Origin: Ureibacillus aquaedulcis
GTDB lineage: Bacteria > Bacillota > Bacilli > Bacillales_A > Planococcaceae
Length of the DNA stretch: 64,000 bases
Assembly (NCBI RefSeq): GCF_030418165.1
Contig: NZ_JAUHTQ010000005.1
Span: forward strand, 1-64,000
Reading direction: 5' to 3'
Shown: one piece after another, positions 1 through 9,302 of the stretch
Numbering within the stretch: position 1 is the stretch's first letter
How the letters are laid out: the number at the start of each line of letters is the position of its first letter
Program-made: the position numbers and the translations under genes
Notes under the pieces: generated by a model
What the model was told of the DNA's origin: nothing
The model's database searches: none
Seen by the model: the letters and a program-made list of their open reading frames with translations, nothing else

Positions 1-165
1 ACCCGATCATTAGGTGTTTTAATTTAATTTTCTCTTTAAGAGTTTGCATCTTATGTTCTCCTGCTAAATGACTTCATGAAAACAATCTATATTACTCATA
101 TCTATTATACTCTGTCGAGATTCTATAATGAAAGAGAATATACCCCATAAAGCGTTGATTAACTC

Positions 166-193
166 TTAACATTTTGGCTCAAACTAGTATAAT
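166..193 (+). promoter_or_regulatory. Predicted sigma-A promoter of the phosphodiester glycosidase gene
   Basis: TTAACA at 166-171 and TATAAT at 188-193 are separated by 16 bp, about 40 bp upstream of the start codon. The -10 box is perfect and the -35 is one base from consensus. This is inferred from sequence only. Confidence 0.5.
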
Positions 194-231
194 TGTAAAT
201 AGTAGTCATTAATTCATAGGAGAAAATGCAT

Positions 232-1347
232 ATGCCCAAAAAAGCACTAATAAGTCTATTATTCTTTTTTCTGTTTGGAATTTTCGTTAATTCCCAAGCA
301 AATGCCAGCTCATTTGGCGTCATTGAGGGTGGTACAAATCGAACTTTAATTCCCCTTCGGACAGTTTCGGACACTTTTAAGGTTCCTGTTGAATGGAATA
401 ATAAAAAGAAAGTGGTGATGGTTAACCATCAGTATACATTAACTGTCGGAAGCAAGTTAATACAAGAAAATGGGCAAGTTGTTAGACAAATGGATTCACA
501 GCCAAAAATCATTAACAGCACTGTCTATGTTCCGGTAAGAGAAATCGGATTTTTATTCAATACACCCATAAAATGGAATAATGAGAAACAACAAGTTGAA
601 TTCACGGTTAATAGTTCCTTATACACAATCCCTGTTTTCCGTGAAGCAATTGTGAAAAAGCCAAAAGTTCAAGTCGCAAAAAAATCAGTAGCAGTTGGTG
701 GTAAAAACTTCTCTGTAAATACTGTTTCCGTAAATTTATTGGCACCGAATACTACTCTTCACGTCGAGGTTGCTAATAATAAAATGGGATCTGTCGGTAC
801 CTTGGCATCCATTGCAAAAAACCATAATGCAAAAGTAGCCATTAACGCAAACTATTTTGATGCTTATACAAATAATTCTGTTCGTACAGTTTATAATGCC
901 CTTGTTATGAATGGAAAGAAAATTCAAGAATTCGATCCCAAGTTTTCAACGTTCTATTATACAAAAGACGGTGATATTGGAATATTGCCGGGAGCGAAGG
1001 TTAAAGAGCTATACAATCAAGGGCATGTTGAAGAAGCAATCCAGGTAGGCCCGCGCCTAGTGACCAATGGTTCCATAACAGTGAATCCGATTTCCGAAGG
1101 ATTTACAAGCCACAAAATATTAAGCTCCCCAGGTGCAAGAAGTGCAGTTGGCATACTTAAAAATCGCCAATTAATTTTTGTTGCAACCTCTGGAGCAACT
1201 GTCGAACAACTAGCTTCCATCATGAAACAACTTGGTGCTACTGATGCCATGAATCTAGATGGCGGTGCATCAAGCGGTCTTTATGCAAACGGAAAATATT
1301 TATCAACACCCGGACGAAATATTGCAGTCGCACTATTAGTCAAATAG
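232..1347 (+). CDS. Secreted phosphodiester glycosidase with copper-amine-oxidase-like N-terminal domain
   Basis: This is an exported protein of about 371 residues. It has a signal peptide (MPKK, then a hydrophobic stretch ending near NANA). Next comes a copper amine oxidase N-terminal-like 'stalk' domain of about 110 residues (the VPLR/VPVREIG type repeats typical of Firmicute surface proteins). The C-terminal half resembles the NAGPA/phosphodiester glycosidase family (PF09992): AINANYFDA, GPRLV, PGARSAVG and the NLDGGASSG motif. Family members remove sugars linked through phosphodiesters, so cell-wall or polysaccharide turnover outside the cell is likely. The start at 232 is preferred over the ATG at 226 because TAGGAG (217-222) lies 9 nt from 232 but only 3 nt from 226. 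It is a single-gene unit with its own promoter and terminator. The substrate is unknown. Confidence 0.85.
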   Translation: MPKKALISLLFFFLFGIFVNSQANASSFGVIEGGTNRTLIPLRTVSDTFKVPVEWNNKKKVVMVNHQYTLTVGSKLIQENGQVVRQMDSQPKIINSTVYVPVREIGFLFNTPIKWNNEKQQVEFTVNSSLYTIPVFREAIVKKPKVQVAKKSVAVGGKNFSVNTVSVNLLAPNTTLHVEVANNKMGSVGTLASIAKNHNAKVAINANYFDAYTNNSVRTVYNALVMNGKKIQEFDPKFSTFYYTKDGDIGILPGAKVKELYNQGHVEEAIQVGPRLVTNGSITVNPISEGFTSHKILSSPGARSAVGILKNRQLIFVATSGATVEQLASIMKQLGATDAMNLDGGASSGLYANGKYLSTPGRNIAVALLVK

Positions 1348-1358
1348 CTTAATAGATC

Positions 1359-1396
1359 AAGGAGCTCAAATTCTATATTTTGGGCTCCTTTATTTG
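1359..1396 (+). terminator. Rho-independent terminator after the phosphodiester glycosidase gene
   Basis: Inverted repeat AAGGAGC...GCTCCTT (1359-1390) is followed by a T-rich tract, 12 bp after the stop codon. Confidence 0.8.
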
Positions 1397-1534
1397 TTGT
1401 GAAAATAGGTAGAAGTTTCATGGTTAAATCCTAAAATTCCTAATACATTTAACATTCCCACTATTTCAATTGTTATGGATTTAACTTTTTAATGTTGTTA
1501 TAATCATTGAATTGTATACAAAAAGGAGTCAGCT

Positions 1535-2845
1535 ATGAATACACTATCATCGAAAGAATTATTATTTATTGTTTTTATGTTATTTTCCATGTTCTTTGGA
1601 GCAGGAAACCTGATCTTTCCTGCCTTTTTAGGGAATGCCGCGGGTTCTGAAATGTGGATTTCGCTCGCTGGATTTATTATTACAGCGGTAGGCCTGCCGA
1701 TCCTGGGGGTAATTGCTGTAGGGAAAGCAGGAAGTTTAAATACCTTATCAACACGGGTGCATCCATGGTTTGCACTGGTATTTCCATTTTTAATTTATTT
1801 ATCAATCGGACCGGGATTAGCCATTCCCCGTGCAGGTACAGTTGCCTTTGAAATGAGCATCAAACCAATCTTGCCGGATACGTTATCAAGCAGCCCGTTC
1901 ATGTTGTTCATCTATACACTGGTCTTTTTTGCGTTAGTCTTGTATTTAAGTCTTTCACCCTCAAAGCTTGTGGATCGATTCGGTAAACTATTAACACCGA
2001 TTTTATTAATATTGATTGCCATCATCTTTGTGAAAGCAATTTTCACGCCCGTTGAGTCATTTGCAACACCAATCGAAATTTATGCAAACAATTCATTCTT
2101 CCAAGGTTTCCTGGACGGCTATTTAACGATGGATGCATTAGCAGCACTTGTTTATGGAATTGTTGTGGTGAATACGATTCGCTTGAAAGGCGTTAAGGAT
2201 AATTCGATTCTTTCAAAATATATGCTATTTGCAGGATTGGGTGCGGGGATTTTATTAGCAATCATTTACAGCATCCTGACGTATCTTGGCGCTTCTGTTT
2301 CCGCATTGGAACAATTGGATAACGGTGCCAATGTTTTAACATTAGTGATGAACGAATTGTTTGGACAGGCGGGCATTATTCTTTTAGGTGCCTTGTTTAC
2401 AGTAGCTTGTTTATGTGTATCGATTAGCCTGGTCATTTCATGTGGAGAATATTTCTCGCGTTTAATGCCGTTTTTATCTTATAAGCCATGGGCAACAGTC
2501 GTTGCAGTTATCAGCTTTATTATTGCGAACTTGGGATTGAATCAAATATTGGCGATTTCCGTGCCTATTTTAGGTGCCATCTATCCATTGGCTATTGTGC
2601 TAATCCTGCTAGGGTTGCTGAACCGCTTCGCAAATCATTTAATTTACCTTTATGGCATTGTTTTTACGGCCATCTTCAGCATTATCGATACAATCAATAC
2701 CGCACTATTAAACAATACATGGTCAAGCACATTGAGCTTCATTCCTTTATATGAACAGGGAGTGGGCTGGGTTCTTCCGGCAATTGTCGGCATCATGATT
2801 GGTGCCATCGTCGGTAAATTCAAGTCACCTGTTGTTGAAAAATAA
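1535..2845 (+). CDS. brnQ: Branched-chain amino acid:cation symporter BrnQ
   Basis: A 436-residue integral membrane protein of the LIVCS family, which imports leucine, isoleucine and valine with Na+ or H+. The N-terminus has the family hallmark FSMFFGAGNLIFPAFLG (residues about 17-33), and about twelve hydrophobic segments follow. A BrnQ-typical GPGLAIPRAGTVAFE segment lies near residue 90. Length is normal for the family. AAGGAG at 1522-1527 sits 7 nt from the ATG. It stands alone, with a terminator shared with the convergent nupC gene. No T-box or other leader was recognised in the 187-bp upstream gap. Confidence 0.93.
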   Translation: MNTLSSKELLFIVFMLFSMFFGAGNLIFPAFLGNAAGSEMWISLAGFIITAVGLPILGVIAVGKAGSLNTLSTRVHPWFALVFPFLIYLSIGPGLAIPRAGTVAFEMSIKPILPDTLSSSPFMLFIYTLVFFALVLYLSLSPSKLVDRFGKLLTPILLILIAIIFVKAIFTPVESFATPIEIYANNSFFQGFLDGYLTMDALAALVYGIVVVNTIRLKGVKDNSILSKYMLFAGLGAGILLAIIYSILTYLGASVSALEQLDNGANVLTLVMNELFGQAGIILLGALFTVACLCVSISLVISCGEYFSRLMPFLSYKPWATVVAVISFIIANLGLNQILAISVPILGAIYPLAIVLILLGLLNRFANHLIYLYGIVFTAIFSIIDTINTALLNNTWSSTLSFIPLYEQGVGWVLPAIVGIMIGAIVGKFKSPVVEK

Positions 2846-2853
2846 TTTAAATA

Positions 2854-2902
2854 AAAGTACCTTACTCGAAGTCCATTACGGATTTCAAATAAGGTACTTT
2901 TT
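2854..2902. terminator. Bidirectional terminator between brnQ and nupC
   Basis: AAAGTACCTTA pairs with TAAGGTACTTT (2854-2900), with T/A tracts on both sides. It lies between two convergent genes. Confidence 0.8.
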
Positions 2903-2948
2903 CTTCTCAAATTTGCTCTACTTCTCAAGAAAGAGCATGTAGTTAATT

Positions 2949-4133
2949 TTAAATGAACAAACCTACTAATGTAGCTGTTAACATCGACACCATTGTAGCG
3001 GCTAATAGCATTTTAAGACCAAACTTCGAAACAGCTGAGGCTTTTTCGCCATTAATCGCCTGCATTGAACCACTAATGATTCCGATCGAGCTAAAGTTAG
3101 CAAAGCTAATTAAAAATACAGATACAACACCCACTGTTTTATCAGAAAGGGATGGAATGTGTTCAACGAATTGGAGCATCGCAACAAATTCATTCGTTGC
3201 CAGTTTCGTCCCCATTGCTTGGCCAGCTACTAAAATTTCGCTTGATGGTACGCCCATCAGCCATGCGACTGGAGAGAATACATACCCTAAAATTTCAGTA
3301 AAGGTTAACCCCAGTACTGCATTGAAACCTGCATCAATTACAGCCATTAAACCAACATATGCAATTAACATCGCTGCAACTATCAACGCGACTTTCCCAC
3401 CATCCAAAGCACCAATTGAAATAGATTCAAATATAGATTTTGCAGATGAAGCGTCCTTAGTATCGATCACTTCATTTTTGGCAGTATTTCGCTCAGGTGC
3501 AATAATAATTCCAATTATCAATGCGGATAAGGCATTTAATGTCATTGCCCCCAAGACGTATTTTGCAGGTAGCATTGTTATGTAAGAAGCCATAATTGAA
3601 GCAGATACTGATGCCATTGAAGAAACAGAAATAACAAATAGATTATTATTAGTCATCTTATGAATATGGGATTTGATGGCCAAAAGTCCTTCTGATTGAC
3701 CAAAGAAAATATTATTGATTGCATGGAAGGTTGTTACACTTGATAAGCCTGTTATCTTGGAAAGGAAACCACCTAAATATTTAATAATAATAGGCAAAAT
3801 TCGTAAGTAAGTTAAAACAGAAAGCAGCATCGAAGTGAAGATAATAATAAGTAGAACATTTATAAAGAATACCGAATTACCATCAGGCACCCAGCCCCCT
3901 ACTACAAAGAAAACACCTTCACGGCCAATTTCAATGACCTTGGAAAAACCATTTCCTATTGCCTCGATCACTGTTAAACCGATAGTTGTTTTGAACATGA
4001 TGATTGTTAGTACGACTTGCATAACCAACATAATTCCAACTGCTTTGTAGTCGATTGCCTTCTTGTCGTTACTCAGTAAATACGCCAGGCCAAAAACAGC
4101 CGCTAACCCTAAAATTCCGATTAAAATTGACAT
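2949..4133 (-). CDS. nupC: NupC-family concentrative nucleoside transporter
   Basis: A 394-residue CNT-family nucleoside:proton (or sodium) symporter in the membrane. Seen: N-terminal hydrophobic helices, the nucleoside-recognition GQSEG-type segment (FFGQSEGLLAIKSH, residues about 145-158), and the C-terminal FANFSSIGIISG segment characteristic of CNT proteins. Length and layout are as expected. The start is supported by GAGG at the right spacing. Single-gene unit. No purine riboswitch-like sequence was recognised in its 598-bp upstream gap. The specific nucleoside is not deducible by eye. Confidence 0.9.
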   Translation of the reverse strand: MSILIGILGLAAVFGLAYLLSNDKKAIDYKAVGIMLVMQVVLTIIMFKTTIGLTVIEAIGNGFSKVIEIGREGVFFVVGGWVPDGNSVFFINVLLIIIFTSMLLSVLTYLRILPIIIKYLGGFLSKITGLSSVTTFHAINNIFFGQSEGLLAIKSHIHKMTNNNLFVISVSSMASVSASIMASYITMLPAKYVLGAMTLNALSALIIGIIIAPERNTAKNEVIDTKDASSAKSIFESISIGALDGGKVALIVAAMLIAYVGLMAVIDAGFNAVLGLTFTEILGYVFSPVAWLMGVPSSEILVAGQAMGTKLATNEFVAMLQFVEHIPSLSDKTVGVVSVFLISFANFSSIGIISGSMQAINGEKASAVSKFGLKMLLAATMVSMLTATLVGLFI

Positions 4134-4731
4134 TATTCCTTTACCTCAATTGCTATAGATTCAGTGCATTCATACACCATGTAGTATGTCTCCTAATGCA
4201 TTCTTTAATTTCAAATTCTCGCCACTAAAAGATTTTATAAATTTCTTCTATTACTATGAAATTAAATAATGTATATCGAAAAATTTTAAACCACCAGTGC
4301 CCCATAGTCAAATAGTTATTATATCACAGTCTAAAGTACTAATATTCTAAAAATAAACAAAGTTTTGTGTTATGTAAATTATTAGTTTTCTAAGGAATTT
4401 ATAATAATGCATTTTGAAAATGTACGGTCAAAAATAAACATCATTAATAATTATTTGATAAACCGAAATTTCTATTTTGCTGATTTTAAAAAACTGCCCT
4501 AAAGAAGTCCTTGAAACTGACTTTTCCAGAACAGATAGGTTATTGTTTAGCCTTTCTCCCCGTTTGAGGATTAGAGTGTAACATCCGAATAATTTTTAAG
4601 AACTATCACTTCACTTTTCTTATTTAACAAAATTCATCTGATTTAGGAATGGACAACTGAACAGGTGGAACCATCCATCTTTAAAGTATTTAAAGGATTG
4701 TAGACAAACTTGACTACTCGATTGCCTATCC
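4134..4731. other. Gene-free region upstream of nupC
   Basis: This 598-bp AT-rich gap lies between the nupC start and the PhoD-like stop. A TATAAT on the minus strand (complement of 4318-4323) could be the nupC -10 box, but its -35 is weak. No convincing ORF, riboswitch or strong terminator was recognised. Confidence 0.4.
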
Positions 4732-6795
4732 TTACTTCAAAAACTTATTTTCAACACGATTAGTTGAATAGGAAAGGTAGCCTAATGTATTATCCGTTTC
4801 TATAATAGAAGTGCCCGCTATTTGTTCATATAATAGTTGCTCTTCCCATATGAAATCCTTCTCGGAGAAGGAATCTTTATCTGCATCATGAATCAGGTAA
4901 GAGCTATCACAATAGCGATAAATGGTTCCAGTTTGCTGCAATGCCTGACTGAGTGCTGCTGTTACCTTCATGAGCATTCCGAGATTTTTGAAGCTCATAT
5001 TTTTTATGGGACTTGACGTAATTTGCTTTATATCCATCTCATTCCTATCTGTAAAAGTAAATCGAGAGCTGACCGAAAAACTGTAATGGACATCCCCCGA
5101 AAGAATGACTGGATTTTTGGGACACCACTCTGTTAATTGCTTCAAAAAATTCGTAAGACCTTTCCCATTGTATCTCCATGCCTCTACATCAAAAATTGTC
5201 TGGACATGTGCTCCCAGTTTTTCGAGTATGGGAAGAAATTGTACGATCCACTTTTCAATCAAATCAAATCCTATTACTGGTGTTGGTGACACGATAATAA
5301 GAAAATCTCCTCTTTTCCAGCCACTTTCCTTTAGTTGTTTCGTCAATTCCTTATATTCTTGTTCATTTATTAACTGAGGAGGGGGTGAACTATCTTCGAA
5401 TGGTTGCTCAAAAGAAGTTATTTTTGGCTGATCCTCATACGCTCTTAATGTTCTGGTATCAAGAAATACAGCTTTCGGGATTGTCGGCGTTACAAAATGC
5501 CATGGCTGATGGTTCCATAGTAAATTAATCCATTCCTCGTAATTAGCCATCATCTGACCACTGTGTAAACCTCGGAAATACTTTGTTATTTTGCAAGTGA
5601 ATTCGCTGCTGAAGTTCTCTGGCTCATTTCCCCACCCTTGAAATGCAAAATAGGCTGACAAACCATTTGCTATAATATGTTTTCCCAAGGGAGATTCTTG
5701 AACCTTCGTTTTCCAGTACGCATTGATATTCCAATCATCTGTCATGTCATGATCGTCAAAAATCATGTAAGTCGGGGTATTGGCGAACAATCTTCTAATC
5801 TTGTAAGTTGCAGAGTGGCAATCAGCAATTAGCTTTTCCTGTTCGATATACCTCATTTGCAATTGTGCTTTTTCTAGTTGTTTTAACTTATCCGTCCCCC
5901 GGGATAACTTCAAATAAAAACGCTCTCTTTTGTATGCTTCTTCAAACGATTCAAAAAGATTTTCCTCCTGAGATACCTCCCACAAAACTGGACTCCAGGA
6001 AAATAGATACATTGCAGTAAATTCACCAAACTCGATGAGATGATTCGAGGCATTTCGTGATGAAAATTTTGCAAAGTCCTTCATGATCTCTTTTCTTCCG
6101 TTAATGCGATTCAAAGACGTGCTAAATGGGTTGTTTGCTAGACGTTTATCGATGGATGGCAAACTCTCTTGCACACCCATCAACCTTCTTCCCAGCTTGT
6201 TAATAGGGCGAAAAAGCGGGTCAGCTACATTATCCGCATAAATTTGATCGCCCATTAAAAAGAGTGCTCCTGGCCGATTATTCAGATCCCGATTATATTC
6301 TTCTATAACACGATCACCGAGGGCTAACATATCTTTCCCTTCACCATGCTGCTTTCTACAGGAGCCGAATAAGAAGTTAGCTGTAAACTCCGAAGCTTCA
6401 TCTGGAATAAAGAAGGTTGGAAGCTTTAAAGTATCATAGACGATCTTACTTGGGTTCGAGTGAGCAAGAAGGCCGAGATCTTCCAGATCAAAACTTTCTT
6501 GCTGATTTTGGAAATATAAATTATAGCCAATTAATTGGTTCGTAGGAAAAGAGTTTGAAGTGGGGGTAATTTTGATGAGGTGAATATAGAGGTTGATTCC
6601 AAATTGAATGGTTTCTGTTTCGGTTATAGAGCATTTTTTTGAATAACAATCAATTTCACCTTTTTGAATAATTTCATACACATCTGCAGCTATCTCAAAT
6701 TCCCTGCTCGTCGCCACCCAGATAATTGCTTTTGAAGGTTCCACACGCCGTATCATTGGACCAGCCAATAGAGCAGGAAATATATCAGTACTCAT
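4732..6795 (-). CDS. PhoD-like metallophosphatase (alkaline phosphatase D family)
   Basis: A 687-residue protein of the PhoD/alkaline phosphatase D metallophosphoesterase group. Motifs: FGSCRK (about residue 143), a metal-binding MGDQIYAD block (about 182), MIFDDHDMTDDWN (about 340) and the distal SGDVHYSF block (about 575). PhoD proteins are phosphodiesterases or monoesterases. This one has no obvious signal peptide or Tat motif at its N-terminus (MSTDIFPALLAGPMIRR), so unlike classical PhoD it may be cytoplasmic. It is longer than the common 500-580 residue forms, mainly through an insertion between the first two metal blocks. GAGGGG precedes the ATG. It stands alone, and the physiological substrate is not evident. 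Confidence 0.85.
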   Translation of the reverse strand: MSTDIFPALLAGPMIRRVEPSKAIIWVATSREFEIAADVYEIIQKGEIDCYSKKCSITETETIQFGINLYIHLIKITPTSNSFPTNQLIGYNLYFQNQQESFDLEDLGLLAHSNPSKIVYDTLKLPTFFIPDEASEFTANFLFGSCRKQHGEGKDMLALGDRVIEEYNRDLNNRPGALFLMGDQIYADNVADPLFRPINKLGRRLMGVQESLPSIDKRLANNPFSTSLNRINGRKEIMKDFAKFSSRNASNHLIEFGEFTAMYLFSWSPVLWEVSQEENLFESFEEAYKRERFYLKLSRGTDKLKQLEKAQLQMRYIEQEKLIADCHSATYKIRRLFANTPTYMIFDDHDMTDDWNINAYWKTKVQESPLGKHIIANGLSAYFAFQGWGNEPENFSSEFTCKITKYFRGLHSGQMMANYEEWINLLWNHQPWHFVTPTIPKAVFLDTRTLRAYEDQPKITSFEQPFEDSSPPPQLINEQEYKELTKQLKESGWKRGDFLIIVSPTPVIGFDLIEKWIVQFLPILEKLGAHVQTIFDVEAWRYNGKGLTNFLKQLTEWCPKNPVILSGDVHYSFSVSSRFTFTDRNEMDIKQITSSPIKNMSFKNLGMLMKVTAALSQALQQTGTIYRYCDSSYLIHDADKDSFSEKDFIWEEQLLYEQIAGTSIIETDNTLGYLSYSTNRVENKFLK

Positions 6796-6974
6796 GCTTT
6801 TCTTCCCCTCATTTTAGACTGTTATTACAATATGCAACAAGCCCAATCAGTGTGAAGGGTATTCAACTTTCTGATTAATTATGAATTCTATAATACATTG
6901 GAAATATGAAACTTTTACCAGTCCTGTTACGTAAAATTTATAAATAGTAGTTTTTGTTTTTAGGGGGGATATTT

Positions 6975-7313
6975 GTGAGGAAAAATTTTCTAGTAATCAT
7001 GACGGTTGCCTTTATTATAGAGCTGTTCGTTGCATTTCTAGTTGCTTCAATCTTTGCTGTGAGGATGATTGAAGTCATGTTCTTCACAGGGTTAGCCTTT
7101 ACAGTCATCATTTTATTCTTTACTAGCGGCGGTGGGATCATCTCCAATATGGCCTCTTCCGAAGTGACTGCAAGGACAGGAATCATGCAAAAAAGGGAAC
7201 CTTTCATTTTCAAAAAAGGGCCAGTTTTCGCAGCTTCCTTACTCTTATTAGTCATAGGACTCGTATTTTTTATCCTGCTTATTCAAGGTATTATTCCGTC
7301 TGCTACGCCTTAA
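6975..7313 (+). CDS. Small hydrophobic membrane protein of unknown function
   Basis: A 112-residue protein with about three membrane segments: two near residues 5-45 and one near 80-105. A polar stretch (SSEVTARTGIMQKREP) lies between them. No family was recognised with confidence; DUF3899-type small Bacillales membrane proteins are a possible match. The start is set at GTG 6975 because AGGGGGG at 6962-6968 lies 6 nt upstream. A TTG at 6954 is in frame but has no Shine-Dalgarno. It stands alone with its own terminator. The clear RBS and terminator support a real gene. Confidence 0.7.
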   Translation: MRKNFLVIMTVAFIIELFVAFLVASIFAVRMIEVMFFTGLAFTVIILFFTSGGGIISNMASSEVTARTGIMQKREPFIFKKGPVFAASLLLLVIGLVFFILLIQGIIPSATP

Positions 7314-7348
7314 GCGTTTTACTCATAGATATGGAAACTTAGCCATAT

Positions 7349-7395
7349 GGAAAGCAGTAGACTTCAGTTTTGAGATCTACTGCTTTTCCATTTTT
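7349..7395. terminator. Terminator hairpin between convergent genes
   Basis: GGAAAGCAGTAGA (7349-7361) pairs with TCTACTGCTTTTCC (7376-7389), flanked by T/A-rich sequence. It serves the membrane-protein gene and probably the convergent oxidoreductase gene. Confidence 0.75.
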
Positions 7396-7405
7396 AGGCT
7401 ACCCT

Positions 7406-8302
7406 TTAAAAATCTTCATTTACTAAATCATGAATGACCCCCATTGCGGCAATACTTCCCTCACTAGCTGCATTTATGACTTGAGACGGGGTGGATAGTG
7501 AAATGTCTCCGCTCGCATAGACCCCTGCAATATTCGTTCGTCCGAAATGATCTATTTCAATTCCTCCATTTGGGAGCTGCTTACAACCTAGGGATTTGGC
7601 TAATGTTGATGCTTGTTTCAAACCGGCAGCAACGAAGCCTCCTTTCCTTTCAATTTCGTTCCCGTTTTTAAAGCGAATTGATTTTAATTTGCCCCCGCTA
7701 CCGTGTAAAGTGGCTATCTGATCCTCTATTACCTTGATTTTTTTCGATAATAATAATTCCCGCTGCTCCCTAGAAAGGGCGTTCTTCCCATTCGTACAAA
7801 CAATCAGGTCCCTGCTCCAATTATAGATCAATTTAATTTTATGGAATGCATTTGGATTTTCCGTGATAAGGACGAGTGGCAGATCCTTTAGCTCCCAGCC
7901 ATCGCAAAACGGGCAGGTGAACAAACTTGTACCATAAAAATCATGAATTCCTTCTATAGACGGAAGCACATCCACTAAACCTGTAGATAAAATCACCTTA
8001 CGTGAAATATAAACATTACCGCTTTCTGTATAGATGGAAAAAAATCCAGCCTCTTTTTTTATATCCATAGCTCTTTCATTGTAAAGTCTGAAATTTGGAT
8101 ACTTCATTAAATCTTGTTTCGCAATTTTTTTGAATTCGGATGGAGTAATTCCATCCCTTGTGATGAATCCATGCGATTCATGAGTGACCGCATTTCTAGG
8201 TTTATCCTCATCAAACAAGATGATGTTTTTCTTTGCTCTCGCTAGAATAAGTGAAGCATTTAACCCTGATGGACCTCCACCAATAATGACGCTATCTAAC
8301 AT
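7406..8302 (-). CDS. Thioredoxin-reductase-like NAD(P)/FAD oxidoreductase
   Basis: A 298-residue flavoprotein of the pyridine nucleotide-disulphide oxidoreductase class II type. The N-terminal FAD Rossmann motif GGGPSGLNAS (residues 7-16) is present. A redox CPFCDG motif at about 136-141 matches the CxxC position of thioredoxin reductases. A C-terminal FAD site (GVYASGDISLS) is also seen. The NAD(P)-binding GxGxxA/G motif normally found after the CxxC is poorly conserved (LVLITENPNAFHK), which is unusual; cofactor use may differ from TrxB. Length matches the family. GAGGGG precedes the ATG. No neighbouring thioredoxin or ferredoxin gene indicates its electron partner. Confidence 0.82.
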   Translation of the reverse strand: MLDSVIIGGGPSGLNASLILARAKKNIILFDEDKPRNAVTHESHGFITRDGITPSEFKKIAKQDLMKYPNFRLYNERAMDIKKEAGFFSIYTESGNVYISRKVILSTGLVDVLPSIEGIHDFYGTSLFTCPFCDGWELKDLPLVLITENPNAFHKIKLIYNWSRDLIVCTNGKNALSREQRELLLSKKIKVIEDQIATLHGSGGKLKSIRFKNGNEIERKGGFVAAGLKQASTLAKSLGCKQLPNGGIEIDHFGRTNIAGVYASGDISLSTPSQVINAASEGSIAAMGVIHDLVNEDF

Positions 8303-8391
8303 CCAATAAATTCCCCTCTGCGTGAAAATGTAATGTTCTACACTTATATGTACTTCTTCCTTAATGTTTGACAGGATCTATTGTAAAAATT

Positions 8392-8424
8392 CAAAAAGCT
8401 GATCCCGAAATGAGAGATCAGCTT
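8392..8424 (-). terminator. Terminator of the DUF2975-XRE-hydrolase operon
   Basis: On the minus strand AGCTGATC...GATCAGCT (8398-8423) is followed by a run of T, just after the stop at 8434. Confidence 0.8.
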
Positions 8425-8433
8425 AGGTTTTAA

Positions 8434-9063
8434 TTATAGAGTTAGTTTCTTTTTAAGAAGTTCAAGGGGTTGCTTATATGCATAAACAGAACTAACGACT
8501 GGGGTTGAAAGCAAGCCGCGATCCAATAGTGGATACTCATACAAACTTCCTTCATAGACTAATTCGAATCGCGGATGCATCAAAAAGTGATTCGGTGAAA
8601 TTAGAGCAGATGGAAGATCCCAGAAATGTAAGCCACTCTTTTCAAAGACCTCGGCAACAAATTGGGAGCAGAAATATTTATTTTTTTGGCTGATTGGGTA
8701 TTGCATAGCCACACCAAAGAGTCCCAGTAAATTGTATGAATACAAGTCTTTATTATGATTAAAGCCTTGAATCACTTTTCGAATACGACGATATTCACTT
8801 AATGAAACCTCAATTTTTAGTAAAAGGCATCTCGTATTATCAAAATACCGGTAAGTGCCAAGGTATATATCTTCCCTTACAAAACCGGCTATGAGCGGAT
8901 TGAGTGGTCTTTTCCGTCCAAAGCTATATATTTCATCGAGTTTATCGTCAAAACAAATTGAAACGTGGTTATAGGGTGCATTGGTATACCATTTGATGAT
9001 CTTGGTGAGAACTGTACCCGTATCGGTCAATAATATATAAACCGTTTTACTTGTTTGCGTCAT
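8434..9063 (-). CDS. Permuted NlpC/P60-like (YiiX-type) cysteine hydrolase
   Basis: A protein of about 209 residues that looks like the YiiX/permuted papain-like hydrolase group. The catalytic arrangement starts with a His near the N-terminus (YNHVSICFD, about residue 32) and has the Cys later (KYFCSQFVAEVFEKSG, about residue 129). That order is the circular permutation of classical NlpC/P60. Such enzymes cleave amide bonds in peptidoglycan peptides or lipids; the substrate here is unknown. An upstream in-frame ATG at 9150 would overlap the XRE gene by about 80 bp and lacks an RBS. The ATG at 9063 has AAGGG about 10 nt upstream and begins 8 bp after the XRE stop, so I chose it. It is the last gene of a three-gene operon. 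Confidence 0.7.
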   Translation of the reverse strand: MTQTSKTVYILLTDTGTVLTKIIKWYTNAPYNHVSICFDDKLDEIYSFGRKRPLNPLIAGFVREDIYLGTYRYFDNTRCLLLKIEVSLSEYRRIRKVIQGFNHNKDLYSYNLLGLFGVAMQYPISQKNKYFCSQFVAEVFEKSGLHFWDLPSALISPNHFLMHPRFELVYEGSLYEYPLLDRGLLSTPVVSSVYAYKQPLELLKKKLTL

Positions 9064-9070
9064 CACATGA

Positions 9071-9292
9071 TTACCCTTGACTGGCTTCTTCATTTTTGTA
9101 TTCCAAAATATCTCCGGGTTGGCATTCCAATGCCTTACAAATCGCCTCAAGCGTAGTTAAACGAATCGCTTTCGCCTTGCCATTTTTCAGGATGGAAAGG
9201 TTGGCCATCGTAATTCCTACCCTTTCCGATAATTCGGTTACACTCATTTTCCTTTTTGCCAACATGACGTCAATATTGATTATAATTGCCAT
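9071..9292 (-). CDS. YozG-type small XRE family regulator
   Basis: A 73-residue Cro/CI helix-turn-helix protein (MLAKRKMSVTELSERVGITMANLSILKN, then CQPGDILEY), of the YozG type that usually pairs with DUF2975 membrane proteins. It almost certainly binds DNA; with its partner it probably controls its own operon or a stress gene. The start is placed at ATG 9292, with GAGGTG 6 nt upstream. A GTG at 9301 lies inside the Shine-Dalgarno and is unlikely. It begins 11 bp downstream of the DUF2975 stop, so the two genes are translationally close. Confidence 0.85.
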   Translation of the reverse strand: MAIIINIDVMLAKRKMSVTELSERVGITMANLSILKNGKAKAIRLTTLEAICKALECQPGDILEYKNEEASQG

Positions 9293-9302
9293 CGTTTTCA
9301 CC

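Noticed and set aside
1017..1250. Antisense ORF inside the phosphodiester glycosidase gene
   Set aside because: Shadow frame of a conserved gene with no RBS.
2953..3585. Long plus-strand ORF opposite nupC
   Set aside because: It is a shadow of the real coding frame: low complexity, no RBS, and nupC on the other strand is complete and matches its family.
4134..4731. Purine riboswitch before nupC
   Set aside because: No match to the conserved purine-riboswitch core was found by eye.
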